A DNA stretch of 64,000 nt. Source: Paenochrobactrum pullorum. GTDB lineage: Bacteria; Pseudomonadota; Alphaproteobacteria; Rhizobiales; Rhizobiaceae. Location: contig NZ_JBHEEH010000001.1 in NCBI RefSeq assembly GCF_041929845.1, positions 558,001-622,000 on the forward strand. Reading direction: 5' to 3'. Position numbers and translations under genes: made by a program. Position 1 is the first letter of the stretch. Every line of letters begins with the position of its first letter. Below, piece by piece: positions 8,866-17,473 of this stretch. Below the pieces are notes generated by a model. It saw only the letters and a list, made by a program, of their open reading frames with translations. It was not told the origin of the DNA and did no database searches.

Positions 8866-9602
8866 TGAGCTTTGGAAGCATGAGCGAATTGGCTGACAAA
8901 TTGAAATCAATCCGTGCCATCCTGTTCGACAAGGATGGCACATTGATTGATTTTGAACGCACATGGTTTGCGTTCTCTTATTCTATGGCGGAGAAAGCCG
9001 CCAATGGTGACGAGGCAAAAGCCCGTCATTTGATGGATATTGGCGGCTATGATTGGGAAGCCAAACGTTTTCGCGGCAATTCGGTAATTGCTGCGGGAAC
9101 GGTTGAGGAAATGGTGGCGCTGTGGCACCCCGATATTGATGCTGTCACACAATCTGCAATTGTTGACCGCTACAATCAGGCAAGCCTTGAGGCGGGCCCG
9201 CGATCAGCGGTGGCGATTGATGGGCTTTATGAGGCTTTGGAAGCACTCAAAGCGCAGGGTTTTATCCTGGGCATTTGCACCAATGATTCTGAAGCGGGAG
9301 CACTGAAAACCGCGCAATTGCTAGGCATTGATCACTTTTTTTCGGGCTTTATCGGCTATGATACGGCGGCACGGCCAAAACCATTTGCCGATCCTTTGAT
9401 TTATTTTGCGCAAAAAACCGGCATTGAATTGTCGCAATTAGCAATGGTCGGCGATAATAGCCACGATATGGAGGCCGCGCATGCGGCACAGGCTGGCTTG
9501 AGCATCGGTGTGCTTTCCGGCAATGCGGGAGCGGATATTTTAGAACCGCTCGCCGATATTGTTTTGCCCTCTGTTGCCGATATTCCGGCTTTATTTGCTT
9601 AA
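8865..9602 (+). CDS. HAD-family hydrolase (Gph-like phosphatase)
   Basis: 245-residue haloacid-dehalogenase superfamily phosphatase. Motif I is FDKDGTLIDF with Asp22 and Asp24; motif II lies in GICTNDS; motif III/IV is AMVGDNSHDMEAAHAA. The helical cap (about 35-110) resembles phosphoglycolate phosphatase (Gph), but the substrate cannot be read from sequence. The start overlaps the preceding stop by one base; an internal ATG at 8880 (MSELADKL) is an alternative. It converges on the acyl-CoA ligase with a 12-bp overlap of coding ends. Confidence 0.87.
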   Translation: MSFGSMSELADKLKSIRAILFDKDGTLIDFERTWFAFSYSMAEKAANGDEAKARHLMDIGGYDWEAKRFRGNSVIAAGTVEEMVALWHPDIDAVTQSAIVDRYNQASLEAGPRSAVAIDGLYEALEALKAQGFILGICTNDSEAGALKTAQLLGIDHFFSGFIGYDTAARPKPFADPLIYFAQKTGIELSQLAMVGDNSHDMEAAHAAQAGLSIGVLSGNAGADILEPLADIVLPSVADIPALFA

Positions 9603-11351
9603 ATTTGCGTCTCGTAATTTGCGGCGTAAAATTTTGCCGACATTGCTTTTCGGCAGTTCGTCACGAAACTCGATCATGCGCGGGCGCTTGTAATTGGTCA
9701 GGCGCTCGGCGCAATAGGCTTTCACCTCTTCTTCGCTTAAATTAGGATCCTTACGCACAATAAAGAGTTTGACCACTTCGCCGGATATTGCATCTGGTAC
9801 ACCGATGGCGGCGGCTTCTTTAATGCTATCATGCGCAACCAACACTTCTTCCAATTCGTTAGGATAGACATTGAAGCCGGAGACAAGGATCATATCCTTT
9901 TTGCGGTCAACAATTTTGGTGTAGCCATTTTCATCCATGAAGCCCAAATCACCGGTGCGGAAAAAACCGTCCTTGGTGAATGAGCAGGCAGTGTCGTCAT
10001 CGCGTTGCCAGTAGCCCAGCATTAATTGCGGGCCGCGCACACAAATTTCGCCCACCTCTCCAAGCGGCAGATAGTTGCCGTCATCATCCAGAATAGCAAT
10101 ATCGGTGGAGGGCATTGGTAAGCCGATTGTGCCGGTAAATTGCGTGGCATCCAAACCATTGGCCGCAACAACCGGCGATGTTTCAGAAAGCCCATAACCT
10201 TCAGTGATCAGGCAACCTGTCATTTGCTGCCAGCGTTCTGCGACAGGTTTTTGCACTGCCATACCACCGCCTAGGGTGAGGATCAGCGGCTTGAAATTGA
10301 GGTTTTTGAAATCCGGATTGTTCATCAAAGCATTGAACAACGTGTTGAGTGCCGGAAAAATATGAAACGGATATTTTTGCAGCTCTTTGACAAAGCTTTT
10401 GATGTCACGCGGATTGGGAATGAGAATATTGCGCGCACCCTGCTGGATGCCGATCATCGCATTCACAGTGAGTGCAAAGACATGGTAAAGCGGCAAGGCG
10501 CAGATATAATTGACATCATCTGGCTTGCCTTTGATGCGATAAGCCACATCCAGCCAAAGCCGCATCTGATCAAGATTGGCCAGAATATTGCCGTGAGACA
10601 GCATTGCGCCTTTGGAAGCGCCGGTGGTGCCGCCGGTATATTGTAAAAAAGCAAGGTCGGAACGCTTTAAAACAGGCATAGGAACAGCATGAGCACGCCC
10701 GATTTTCAGCGCTGCTTTAAAACGCGTATAATGTGGCAAATGCCATCGCGGCACCAGTTTTTTAATGCGGCGCACCACCAGATTGATCAGATGTCCTTTT
10801 AGCCCGTGCATGTCGCCCATGCTCGCCACCAAAATATGTGGCTTTTGAATATCCGCAATTTTAATTTCAGGCAGGGCTTTTTCCAGCGTGCTGGCAAAAT
10901 TTTCTAAAATGATGATGGCTTTTGCACCGGCATCATTCAATTGCTGCGCCAGCTCGCGCGGCGTATAAAGCGGATTGATATTCACCACGACCAGTCCTGC
11001 GCGCAAAATGGCGGCAATGCTGAGCGGATATTGTAAAATATTGGGCATCATCACGGCAACGCGGTCGCCCTTCACCAATCCTTTGGCGCTCAACCATGCG
11101 GCAAGCCAACCGGATTGCTCATGAAGCGCACGATAGGTTAGCGACTTGTCCATGCAGGTAAAAGCTGGTCTGTCATCAAACCGCTTGCAGGCATCGGTGA
11201 TCATGGCGGAAATAGAATTGAATACGGGAGAGGGGATAGTTTCCGGCACTTCAGGTGCATAGGATTTCAGCCAGATTTTTTCTGTTGTGCTTGAATTGCT
11301 CACAGAGCGATGAGGGTCTGGCGCATGTTCAAGCGCATTATCGGCTGTCAT
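9591..11351 (-). CDS. fadD: Long-chain fatty-acid--CoA ligase
   Basis: ATP-dependent activation of fatty acids to acyl-CoA in an ANL-family enzyme of 586 residues. Motifs are the P-loop YTGGTTGASKGAMLSH, EGYGLSETSPV, the hinge GYTKIVDRKKDMI and C-terminal catalytic Lys in PKSNVGKILRRKLRD. The frame is open to a TTG at 11381, but ATG 11351 is the first ATG, with GGTGGA upstream; the TTG sits directly against its GAGGA and is less convincing. A 9-bp inverted repeat at 11390-11412 may be an operator. Chain-length preference is not visible; a medium-chain or aromatic acid ligase is less likely given length and motifs. Confidence 0.92.
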   Translation of the reverse strand: MTADNALEHAPDPHRSVSNSSTTEKIWLKSYAPEVPETIPSPVFNSISAMITDACKRFDDRPAFTCMDKSLTYRALHEQSGWLAAWLSAKGLVKGDRVAVMMPNILQYPLSIAAILRAGLVVVNINPLYTPRELAQQLNDAGAKAIIILENFASTLEKALPEIKIADIQKPHILVASMGDMHGLKGHLINLVVRRIKKLVPRWHLPHYTRFKAALKIGRAHAVPMPVLKRSDLAFLQYTGGTTGASKGAMLSHGNILANLDQMRLWLDVAYRIKGKPDDVNYICALPLYHVFALTVNAMIGIQQGARNILIPNPRDIKSFVKELQKYPFHIFPALNTLFNALMNNPDFKNLNFKPLILTLGGGMAVQKPVAERWQQMTGCLITEGYGLSETSPVVAANGLDATQFTGTIGLPMPSTDIAILDDDGNYLPLGEVGEICVRGPQLMLGYWQRDDDTACSFTKDGFFRTGDLGFMDENGYTKIVDRKKDMILVSGFNVYPNELEEVLVAHDSIKEAAAIGVPDAISGEVVKLFIVRKDPNLSEEEVKAYCAERLTNYKRPRMIEFRDELPKSNVGKILRRKLRDANLSK

Positions 11352-11389
11352 AAAATCTTTGGTTCCACCGGCAGCTGTCAATCCTCATT

Positions 11390-11412
11390 CCATCGTAATC
11401 GCCTTACGATGG
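11390..11412. promoter_or_regulatory. Inverted repeat upstream of fadD
   Basis: CCATCGTAA and TTACGATGG, perfect 9-bp arms with a 5-bp spacer, about 39 bp before the fadD start. Possible site for a TetR- or GntR-type fatty-acid regulator. The symmetry is seen; the function is inferred. Confidence 0.4.
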
Positions 11413-11503
11413 TTCCTCCTGAGGGTTGACCGTCATAATCTGTCATTCAGTGCCGCAGAGTTACACTGGCAAAAGCTTTTATCAAGCAGTTTATTCACCG
11501 ATA

Positions 11504-11746
11504 TCAGTTAATTATATTGAAACTGGCGTGGAAAAGTGCCCAGCCTAAAATGGCTGCAGGTGCGATGAGTGTACACAGCATAATGCCTAAAAAGACTGTA
11601 GCCGGATGAATGGCGTTGGTCTTTTGTGGGATATTGGCGGTGCGGCTATGTGAACGAACAGTTTGAAAGGTGCGGTGACCGCTCACTCTGCCTGTATCAA
11701 ACTGGCCTTTGCGTTCTATCCAGCGTCCATGTGTGATATCTGCCAT
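11504..11746 (-). CDS. Small single-pass membrane protein, hypothetical
   Basis: 80-residue protein of unknown function. ATG 11746 (MADITHGRWIERKGQFDTGR) has GAGGAG 7 bases upstream and is preferred to the earlier ATG at 11767. The N-terminal half is polar and basic with several Arg/His/Thr. The C-terminal part has one hydrophobic segment (PATVFLGIMLCTLIAPAAIL), so it is probably an inner-membrane protein with a cytosolic tail. No neighbour suggests a role. Confidence 0.6.
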   Translation of the reverse strand: MADITHGRWIERKGQFDTGRVSGHRTFQTVRSHSRTANIPQKTNAIHPATVFLGIMLCTLIAPAAILGWALFHASFNIIN

Positions 11747-11767
11747 TTTTCTTCTCCTCGTTCCCAT

Positions 11768-12185
11768 TGTTATTATGCGCCGTCTTTAAAATAGTGCAAG
11801 AATAAAAATAATAATATTGATTGCAATCTGCTTTGTTTTTGATAATACATTTTCTGTATAAGTAATAATTTTAACTATACAGTATCTATTGTAATAATAG
11901 TAATTTCCGAATTTACATGTATTTCTGAAATGAATGTCATTCATTTGTTGCTTTTGAAAACTGCCGCTAAACGCAAAAGCTGTGTGCCTACATAAGCTTG
12001 CATTCAAAAAGTGGTTCAAACTATTTGGTGCTTGATGCAAAAATATATGAGGAAAGCAGTGGCCAAGGCTTATGTCGGGGACATGCAGCATCTGAAGCAT
12101 TGAAAAACGATGGTTTCTTATATTTGAAACTGGTTTTATGATGCTCTCTTGCCTCTTTTGCATATCAGCTATGCATGATTGTTCG
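11768..12185. other. AT-rich intergenic region before the small RNA
   Basis: About 420 bp of AT-rich DNA. The one long minus-strand open frame (11786-12163) has low-complexity Tyr/Asn/Ile runs, no convincing ribosome binding site and no recognisable domain, so I do not call it. The right end carries the small-RNA promoter. Confidence 0.5.
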
Positions 12186-12214
12186 TTGATCTAAACGATT
12201 TAGATCGGTATGTA
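12186..12214 (+). promoter_or_regulatory. Promoter with palindromic operator for the small RNA
   Basis: TTGATC (12186-12191) and TATGTA (12209-12214) are spaced 17 bp, placing the start near 12220, where hairpin 1 of the RNA begins. Between and overlapping them lies GATCTAAACGATTTAGATC (12188-12206), a perfect 8-bp-arm palindrome with a 3-bp centre. A dimeric repressor bound here would block RNA polymerase. Confidence 0.5.
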
Positions 12215-12219
12215 TGCGT

Positions 12220-12329
12220 CATCGGACTTACTCCTCCTCCCAAAGTCCGATACCGGAATGCGGCACTCCTCCTCCCAGCCGCGTTCAAAGATTGGGCCGC
12301 GCATCCTCCTCCCGCGCGGCCTTTTTTTT
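12220..12329 (+). ncRNA. Small RNA, alphar14/cuckoo-like, three CCUCCUCCC loops
   Basis: About 110 nt with three consecutive hairpins. Stem 1 is 9 bp (12221-12229 / 12243-12251); stem 2 is 9 bp with one G-U (12256-12264 / 12278-12286); stem 3 is 8 bp GGCCGCGC / GCGCGGCC (12295-12302 / 12314-12321) followed by eight T, i.e. the intrinsic terminator. All three loops contain CCTCCTCCC, complementary to Shine-Dalgarno sequences. This is the architecture of the rhizobial alphar14 (NfeR1) and related 'cuckoo' RNAs, trans-acting antisense regulators that mask ribosome binding sites. The structure is seen directly; targets are unknown. Confidence 0.88.
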
Positions 12330-12478
12330 GCTCATTTTTTGTGCGCCAATTACTTTTCCCCGTTCTATTGTCATTGCCTGATACACATTGTGTTCGGTCT
12401 GCTGCTCTTTGGCTTTTGAGAAAAAGTGCCTATATCTGCGCCAGATGTATAATAACAATAATGTAAAGGCGAAAAACC

Positions 12479-14026
12479 ATGAGCAACGGCATCCATCATG
12501 TCACTCTGATTACCGGTAAGGTTCAGCCGAATGTGGATTTTTATGCGGGCTTTCTTGGGCTTCGTCTTGTCAAGCAAACGGCCGGTTATGAAGATACCGA
12601 GCAGCTGCATTTGTTTTACGGCGATCAGCACGGCAATCCGGGTTCACTGATAACATTTCTGGTCTGGGAAGACGGCGTGCGCGGGCGTGCCGGTCACGGC
12701 CAGATCAGCGAAATTGCGCTTGCTATCGATCAAAGCGCTATCGGCTTTTGGATGGAACGTGGTTTGCGCCATAACATCGCCATTGAAGGGCCGAAGGTGG
12801 AAATGGGCGAAACTGTTTTACGCATGAAAGACCCTGATGGTGTAATCGTCAAGCTGGTTGCTTCCACATTAAAATCGCCTGATGCGGCCGTCGCTGGTGA
12901 TATTCCAACCTTCGCAGCAGTACAGCGCTTGCAAGGCGTAACGCTTCTGTCGGAAGTGCCGGAGCAGACACAGGCTTTTCTGGTTAAGCATTTTGGTTTG
13001 AAGCCGGATTTGCGGACAGACACAATCAGCCGTCTTGCCTCGCAAAGCGGTGACTATCTGGATGTGCGTGATGCAACCGGTTTTTGGGAAGCAATGCAGG
13101 GCACAGGTACGGTGGATCATGTTGCGCTTCGTGCCAAAAACTTAGGCGAGATTGATGCCATTTCTGTTGAGTTTTCCAAGCTTAATGCGGTGGAAACGAC
13201 GGTGCATGACCGTAAATATTTTCATTCGCTATATGTACGTGAACCGGGCGGCAGCCTGATTGAGTTTGCCACCGATGCGCCGGGCATGAGCGTGGATGAA
13301 GCGCTGGCTGATCTTGGTAAAACCTTGTTTGTGCCGCCCGCATCCGAAGATGATCTGGGTGATAACAGCTTGCGTTTGCCGCAATTTGCTTTGCCAGGTG
13401 AGGAGCGGATTATTTACCGTGAATTGCCTTTCATCCACCGGATTTACCAGCCGGAAAATCCGGATGGCACATTTATGGTGCTATTGCATGGCACAGGTGG
13501 CAATGAAAATGATCTGATGCCATTGGCGCATAAGATTGCGCCCAACGCCACGCTGATCGGGGTGCGGGGACGTGCGACTGAAGAGGGTGTGCATCGCTGG
13601 TTCAAGCGTATAACGATGAGCCGTTTTGATCAGGCGGATATTGCATTTGAAGCGGAAGCCTTCATGGCTTTTGTGGAAGGCATTGTGAAGTCTTATCAGG
13701 TGGATTTAAGCAAAACGGTATTTTTGGGTTATTCCAATGGAGCTAATTTGCTTGGAGCTATTTTGCGTCTGCATCCGCATGTGTTGCAAAAGGTGATTTT
13801 GTTGCGCGGTGGCGAGGTGCTGGAAAATGCACCCGTGACGGATTTATCAGATGTTTGCCTGCTGATGCTGAACGGAGAGGATGATATTTACGGCGGCTTT
13901 GCCAAGCCTTTGGTGGAGGCGCTGCAACTTGGCGCCGCTAAGCTGCAAGCAGACATGCTTAAAGCGGGTCATAATCTGTCGCAAGAAGATATCAGTCGCA
14001 GTCAAAAATGGCTTGAGCGATTCTAA
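12479..14026 (+). CDS. MhqO-MhqD-like fusion: ring-cleaving dioxygenase plus alpha/beta hydrolase
   Basis: 515 residues joining two functions. Residues about 1-290 hold two VOC/glyoxalase modules (start IHHVTLITGKVQPNVDFYAGFLGLRLVKQ; second near GVTLLSEVPEQTQAFLVKHFGL, with HVALRAK), like extradiol ring-cleaving dioxygenases of the MhqO/PcpA group. Residues about 325-515 are an alpha/beta hydrolase/carboxylesterase: LLHGTGGNEND, nucleophile in LGYSNGAN, acid in NGEDD, His in KAGHNLS. In Bacillus the equivalents are separate genes, induced by quinone and hydroquinone stress, so detoxification or breakdown of hydroquinones is plausible. The start codon follows the small-RNA terminator by about 150 bp. 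Confidence 0.86.
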   Translation: MSNGIHHVTLITGKVQPNVDFYAGFLGLRLVKQTAGYEDTEQLHLFYGDQHGNPGSLITFLVWEDGVRGRAGHGQISEIALAIDQSAIGFWMERGLRHNIAIEGPKVEMGETVLRMKDPDGVIVKLVASTLKSPDAAVAGDIPTFAAVQRLQGVTLLSEVPEQTQAFLVKHFGLKPDLRTDTISRLASQSGDYLDVRDATGFWEAMQGTGTVDHVALRAKNLGEIDAISVEFSKLNAVETTVHDRKYFHSLYVREPGGSLIEFATDAPGMSVDEALADLGKTLFVPPASEDDLGDNSLRLPQFALPGEERIIYRELPFIHRIYQPENPDGTFMVLLHGTGGNENDLMPLAHKIAPNATLIGVRGRATEEGVHRWFKRITMSRFDQADIAFEAEAFMAFVEGIVKSYQVDLSKTVFLGYSNGANLLGAILRLHPHVLQKVILLRGGEVLENAPVTDLSDVCLLMLNGEDDIYGGFAKPLVEALQLGAAKLQADMLKAGHNLSQEDISRSQKWLERF

Positions 14027-14032
14027 AAAGTG

Positions 14033-14063
14033 AAACCGTTCTGTTGTTCAGGGCGGTTTTTTT
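14033..14063 (+). terminator. Intrinsic terminator after the fusion gene
   Basis: AAACCG / CGGTTT outer stem with inner CTG / CAG, ending in seven T. Confidence 0.75.
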
Positions 14064-14200
14064 AGTCTTGGCTTTTAATTATGTGGCTACTTTACGTCTC
14101 GCACATAAAAAAGCACCGGACAACTTGTCTTTACGCTGGACTCTGACATTGCGATCAAACAGACTGCCGCAGTCTTCAAGATAGTTGTACGGGGTTTTTC

Positions 14201-15439
14201 TTGCTCAATTCATTCAGGCAGATAGTGTGCATTCTTGCCTTCAGCTTGGTGCTGAGCAGTTGCGCTTCCCGACCGGAAGGGGTTTTGATACCGGTTCCTG
14301 TTAATGAGCCAAACGTTTCCAAGGTTGATTTGCTGGTTACAACCACACGTATGCCGACCTATGATCCGCGTACATTATTTTCAGGAGAACGTGGCAGCAG
14401 TTTGATTGTAACCGATATTGGTATTTCGATTCCGCCGGATGCCAACCGTACAATCGGACAGGTGCAATGGCCAAAACGATTGCCTGCTAATCCGTTAAAA
14501 GAGTTTACCACTTATCGTGTCGCCGGTCTTGAGCAAAAAGACGGCGAGAAGCAATGGCTTGATAAACATATTCCTGCCAATGGCAGCGTGATGATTTTCA
14601 TTCACGGCTTCAACAATACATTTGAAGATTCGGTCTATCGTTTTGCGCAGATTGTGCATGACTCAGAAGCAAAAGTAGCGCCGATCATTTTCACATGGCC
14701 GTCCCGCGCCAGCATTTTCGATTATAATTATGATAAAGACAGCACCACCTATTCGCGCGATGCGCTGGAAGAGGTGATCCGTGCGGCTGCCGCCCATCCA
14801 AAAGTTAAAGATATCACCATCATGGCGCATTCGATGGGTACATGGCTGACCATGGAAACCTTGCGCCAGATTGCCATCCGTGACGGACATATCATGCCGA
14901 AGGTGAAGGATGTGATCTTGGCGTCGCCTGATCTGGACGTGGATGTGTTTAGCCAGCAATGGCGTGTCATGCAGAAACAAGCGCCGAAAATGACAATTTT
15001 TGTTTCGCAGGATGATCGCGCACTTAAAGTCTCGCGTCGTATTGCGGGCAATATTGATCGTTTGGGACAAATCAATCCCGGACAAGAGCCTTATCGCTCG
15101 GCCTTGGAGGCAACAGGTATTACCGTCATTGATCTTACCAAGCTGAAGGTTGGTGACCGTCTTAATCATGGTAAATTTGCTGAAAGTCCTGAAGTGGTGC
15201 AATTGATCGGCAAGCGGCTCGTTGCCGGACAAACCATCACCGATTCCGATATTGGTTTGGGTGAGCGTATTGGTGCCGTGGCCTTGGGGGTCGGGCAAGG
15301 TGTAGGTAGCGCTGCTTCTGTTGCGGTCAGTACACCAATTGCGATTTTCGACCCAACGACAAGACGCACTTATAACCAGCAGATCGACCGTTTTGGTCAG
15401 GCGATTGGCGGCACGTTAGAAAGTGCGACAGGTCAGTAA
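14201..15439 (+). CDS. Lipoprotein alpha/beta hydrolase (DUF900 family)
   Basis: 412-residue predicted lipoprotein. The TTG at 14201 has GGGG 6 bases upstream and gives a signal peptide ending in lipobox LSSC (Cys22), so it should be lipid-anchored after signal peptidase II. The hydrolase core (about 120-290) has FIHGFNNTFEDSVYRFAQI, FTWPSR and the nucleophile elbow IMAHSMGTWL; Asp and His later are consistent with a serine hydrolase of the DUF900 group. The C-terminal 60 residues are Gly/Val rich. Substrate unknown. It stands alone between two terminators. Confidence 0.83.
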   Translation: MLNSFRQIVCILAFSLVLSSCASRPEGVLIPVPVNEPNVSKVDLLVTTTRMPTYDPRTLFSGERGSSLIVTDIGISIPPDANRTIGQVQWPKRLPANPLKEFTTYRVAGLEQKDGEKQWLDKHIPANGSVMIFIHGFNNTFEDSVYRFAQIVHDSEAKVAPIIFTWPSRASIFDYNYDKDSTTYSRDALEEVIRAAAAHPKVKDITIMAHSMGTWLTMETLRQIAIRDGHIMPKVKDVILASPDLDVDVFSQQWRVMQKQAPKMTIFVSQDDRALKVSRRIAGNIDRLGQINPGQEPYRSALEATGITVIDLTKLKVGDRLNHGKFAESPEVVQLIGKRLVAGQTITDSDIGLGERIGAVALGVGQGVGSAASVAVSTPIAIFDPTTRRTYNQQIDRFGQAIGGTLESATGQ

Positions 15440-15455
15440 TTGATGACTGATACAG

Positions 15456-15488
15456 AAGTCCGATATATTCATTTATACCGGACTTTTT
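15456..15488 (+). terminator. Intrinsic terminator before panC
   Basis: AAGTCCG / CGGACTT stem with an AT-rich loop and a T5 tail, 17 bp after the lipoprotein stop. Confidence 0.75.
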
Positions 15489-15548
15489 GTTGTTTTCGGG
15501 CAGAAAAATCGTTACCAGATGCACGCATAGACATATCGCGGGGGCATC

Positions 15549-16403
15549 ATGCAAATTATCCACACCATCTCTGAGCTGCGCAGCCTGATTGCCGGTCAAC
15601 GCAAGCTTGAGAAGTCTGTCGGTTTCGTGCCGACAATGGGATATTTGCATGCAGGACACATGGAACTGGTGCGCCATTCCCGCGAGAATAATGATTTCAC
15701 CATTGTGTCGGTGTTTCTCAATCCGCTGCAATTTGGTGCCAATGAAGACTTGTCGAAATATCCGCGTGATTTGGAGCGTGATGCTAGCTTATTGCGCGCA
15801 GGCGGTGTCGATGTATTATTTGCGCCATCGGTGCGTGAAATGTATCCACAACCCATGCAGACGGTGGTGGATGTGCCGACCCTTGGTTCGCAATTGGAAG
15901 GCGAAGTGCGCCCCGGCCATTTTGCAGGAGTGGCAACTGTTGTATCCAAGCTTTTCAATATTTTGCAACCGGATCGTGCTTATTTTGGCGAGAAGGATTT
16001 TCAGCAGGTTGTGATCATCAAGCGTATGGTTGAAGATCTGCTGATGCCTGTTGAGGTGATCGCAGTGCCGACAGTGCGTGAGCCCGATGGTTTGGCCTAT
16101 TCTTCGCGTAATAGTTATTTGAGCGAAGGCGAAAGAAAGGCAGCTGTTATCGTTCCGCAGGCGCTGGTATTGGCTGAAAAATTGGTTTCCGAAGGGGGAC
16201 TCAATGCAGCCGGTTTGGAAGAGGCTTTGAGTGATTTTATCAGAACCGAACCCTTGGCGGAGCCAGAGATGGTGGCGGTTAGAAATCCTCATACATTGGA
16301 ACGTGTCAGTTCTTTAAAAGATGATGATTTACTGGTCGCCCTTTTTGTGCGGATCGGCACAACCAAACTGTTGGATAATCGCGTTTTTAAGGTCAAAAGA
16401 TAG
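15549..16403 (+). CDS. panC: Pantothenate synthetase
   Basis: ATP-dependent condensation of pantoate with beta-alanine to pantothenate, the coenzyme A precursor; cytosolic. 284 residues, the normal length. Signatures are FVPTMGYLHAGH (ATP-binding HxGH, about residues 25-36), FLNPLQFGANEDL, YFGEKDFQQVVIIKRM and SSRNSYLS. GGGGG lies 5 bases before ATG 15549. No panB is adjacent. The pyrimidine degradation genes in this window would yield beta-alanine, one of its substrates, though they are not in the same operon. Confidence 0.96.
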   Translation: MQIIHTISELRSLIAGQRKLEKSVGFVPTMGYLHAGHMELVRHSRENNDFTIVSVFLNPLQFGANEDLSKYPRDLERDASLLRAGGVDVLFAPSVREMYPQPMQTVVDVPTLGSQLEGEVRPGHFAGVATVVSKLFNILQPDRAYFGEKDFQQVVIIKRMVEDLLMPVEVIAVPTVREPDGLAYSSRNSYLSEGERKAAVIVPQALVLAEKLVSEGGLNAAGLEEALSDFIRTEPLAEPEMVAVRNPHTLERVSSLKDDDLLVALFVRIGTTKLLDNRVFKVKR

Positions 16404-16579
16404 GCAGGTTCAGCTTATTCTCTCTCAGCTTGTTGTGAAAACCGTATTGTGGCTACGCAACGGTTGAAAACATGCGACAACCTGATTGTAAAATCTTGGC
16501 AACTATTTGTTTTGAACGTCTGTTCGGGTTATGATTGATTTTGTTTTTTACGCTTTAATGCAGGAAATTTATTATTAAC

Positions 16580-17473
16580 GTGACAAGCGATATTGCCCAT
16601 ACAGAGTTGATCGCGGTTTTGGCGGCGGTCACACTGGAAGAACCGCGCGTGATGACAATCAGTCAGGGCACAGCCTTGCCTTCGGGGCCGTTTGAAACGG
16701 GCCATCGCTCGCTGCAAGCAGGTTTGCGGGCTTGGGTGCAGGCACAAACCAATTGTCCGCTTGGCTATCTGGAACAGCTTTACACATTTGCCGACCGTGA
16801 TCGTCATCCTGATGGTCAGCGCACCATTTCGATCAGCTATTTAGGTTTGGGACGGGAAAATCCGGCGGCTCAAGGTGGTGCTGGTTGGCGCGGCTGGTAT
16901 GAATATTTTCCGTGGGAAGATCATCGTCAGGGGCAGCCTGAATGTTTGGATGAAATCGCAATAGCACTTAAAAACTGGGCGAATATGGCGGGTGATGCCA
17001 AACAGGCAAGCTATCGTCATCGCCGCATTGCTTTTGCCTTTGGGCTTGATGATGGCGGCTGGAATGAAGACCTGACCCTGCAACGCTATGAATTATTATT
17101 CGAAGCTGGTTTGGTTAAAGAGGCGGGGCATCAAAGCGGGTTTGGTATGCCGATGTTTGCTGATCACCGGCGCATTCTGGCAACCGCCATTGCACGTCTG
17201 CGTGCCAAGATCAAATATCGGCCAGTCGTGTTTGAACTGATGCCGGAAACCTTCACATTGCTGCAATTACAGCGCACTGTGGAAGCGCTGGCGGGTTTAC
17301 GTCTGCACAAACAAAACTTCCGCCGCTTGATGGAGCAGCAGAACTTGGTGGAAGAAACCGGCGAGAGCGACAGCGAAACCGGGGGGCGTCCGGCCAAGCT
17401 TTTCCGTTTCCGTCACTCCATCCTTGAAGAACGCGCTTTAACCGGATCAAAATTACCTCTCTCCCGCGGTTGA
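16580..17473 (+). CDS. nadQ: NadQ-type transcriptional regulator of NAD biosynthesis
   Basis: 297-residue member of the alphaproteobacterial NadQ family (COG4111), with a NUDIX-like N-terminal domain and a C-terminal winged helix (about 215-285, RLHKQNFRRLMEQQNLVEET). It represses NAD synthesis genes, probably sensing an NAD-related metabolite. The start is GTG with only a distant AGGA; no in-frame ATG upstream is possible because of a stop. It is immediately followed by twin palindromes TATACTC-N5-GAGTATA and nadA-nadC, as in other Rhizobiales. I see no such palindrome in front of nadQ itself. Confidence 0.87.
   Translation: MTSDIAHTELIAVLAAVTLEEPRVMTISQGTALPSGPFETGHRSLQAGLRAWVQAQTNCPLGYLEQLYTFADRDRHPDGQRTISISYLGLGRENPAAQGGAGWRGWYEYFPWEDHRQGQPECLDEIAIALKNWANMAGDAKQASYRHRRIAFAFGLDDGGWNEDLTLQRYELLFEAGLVKEAGHQSGFGMPMFADHRRILATAIARLRAKIKYRPVVFELMPETFTLLQLQRTVEALAGLRLHKQNFRRLMEQQNLVEETGESDSETGGRPAKLFRFRHSILEERALTGSKLPLSRG

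Noticed and set aside
9591..11351. fadD as the missing CoA ligase of the aromatic operon
   Set aside because: 17 kb away in its own unit, with long-chain acyl-CoA ligase features; no evidence of an aromatic substrate.
11786..12163. 125-codon minus-strand frame in the AT-rich gap
   Set aside because: Low-complexity composition, no ribosome binding site, and no domain.
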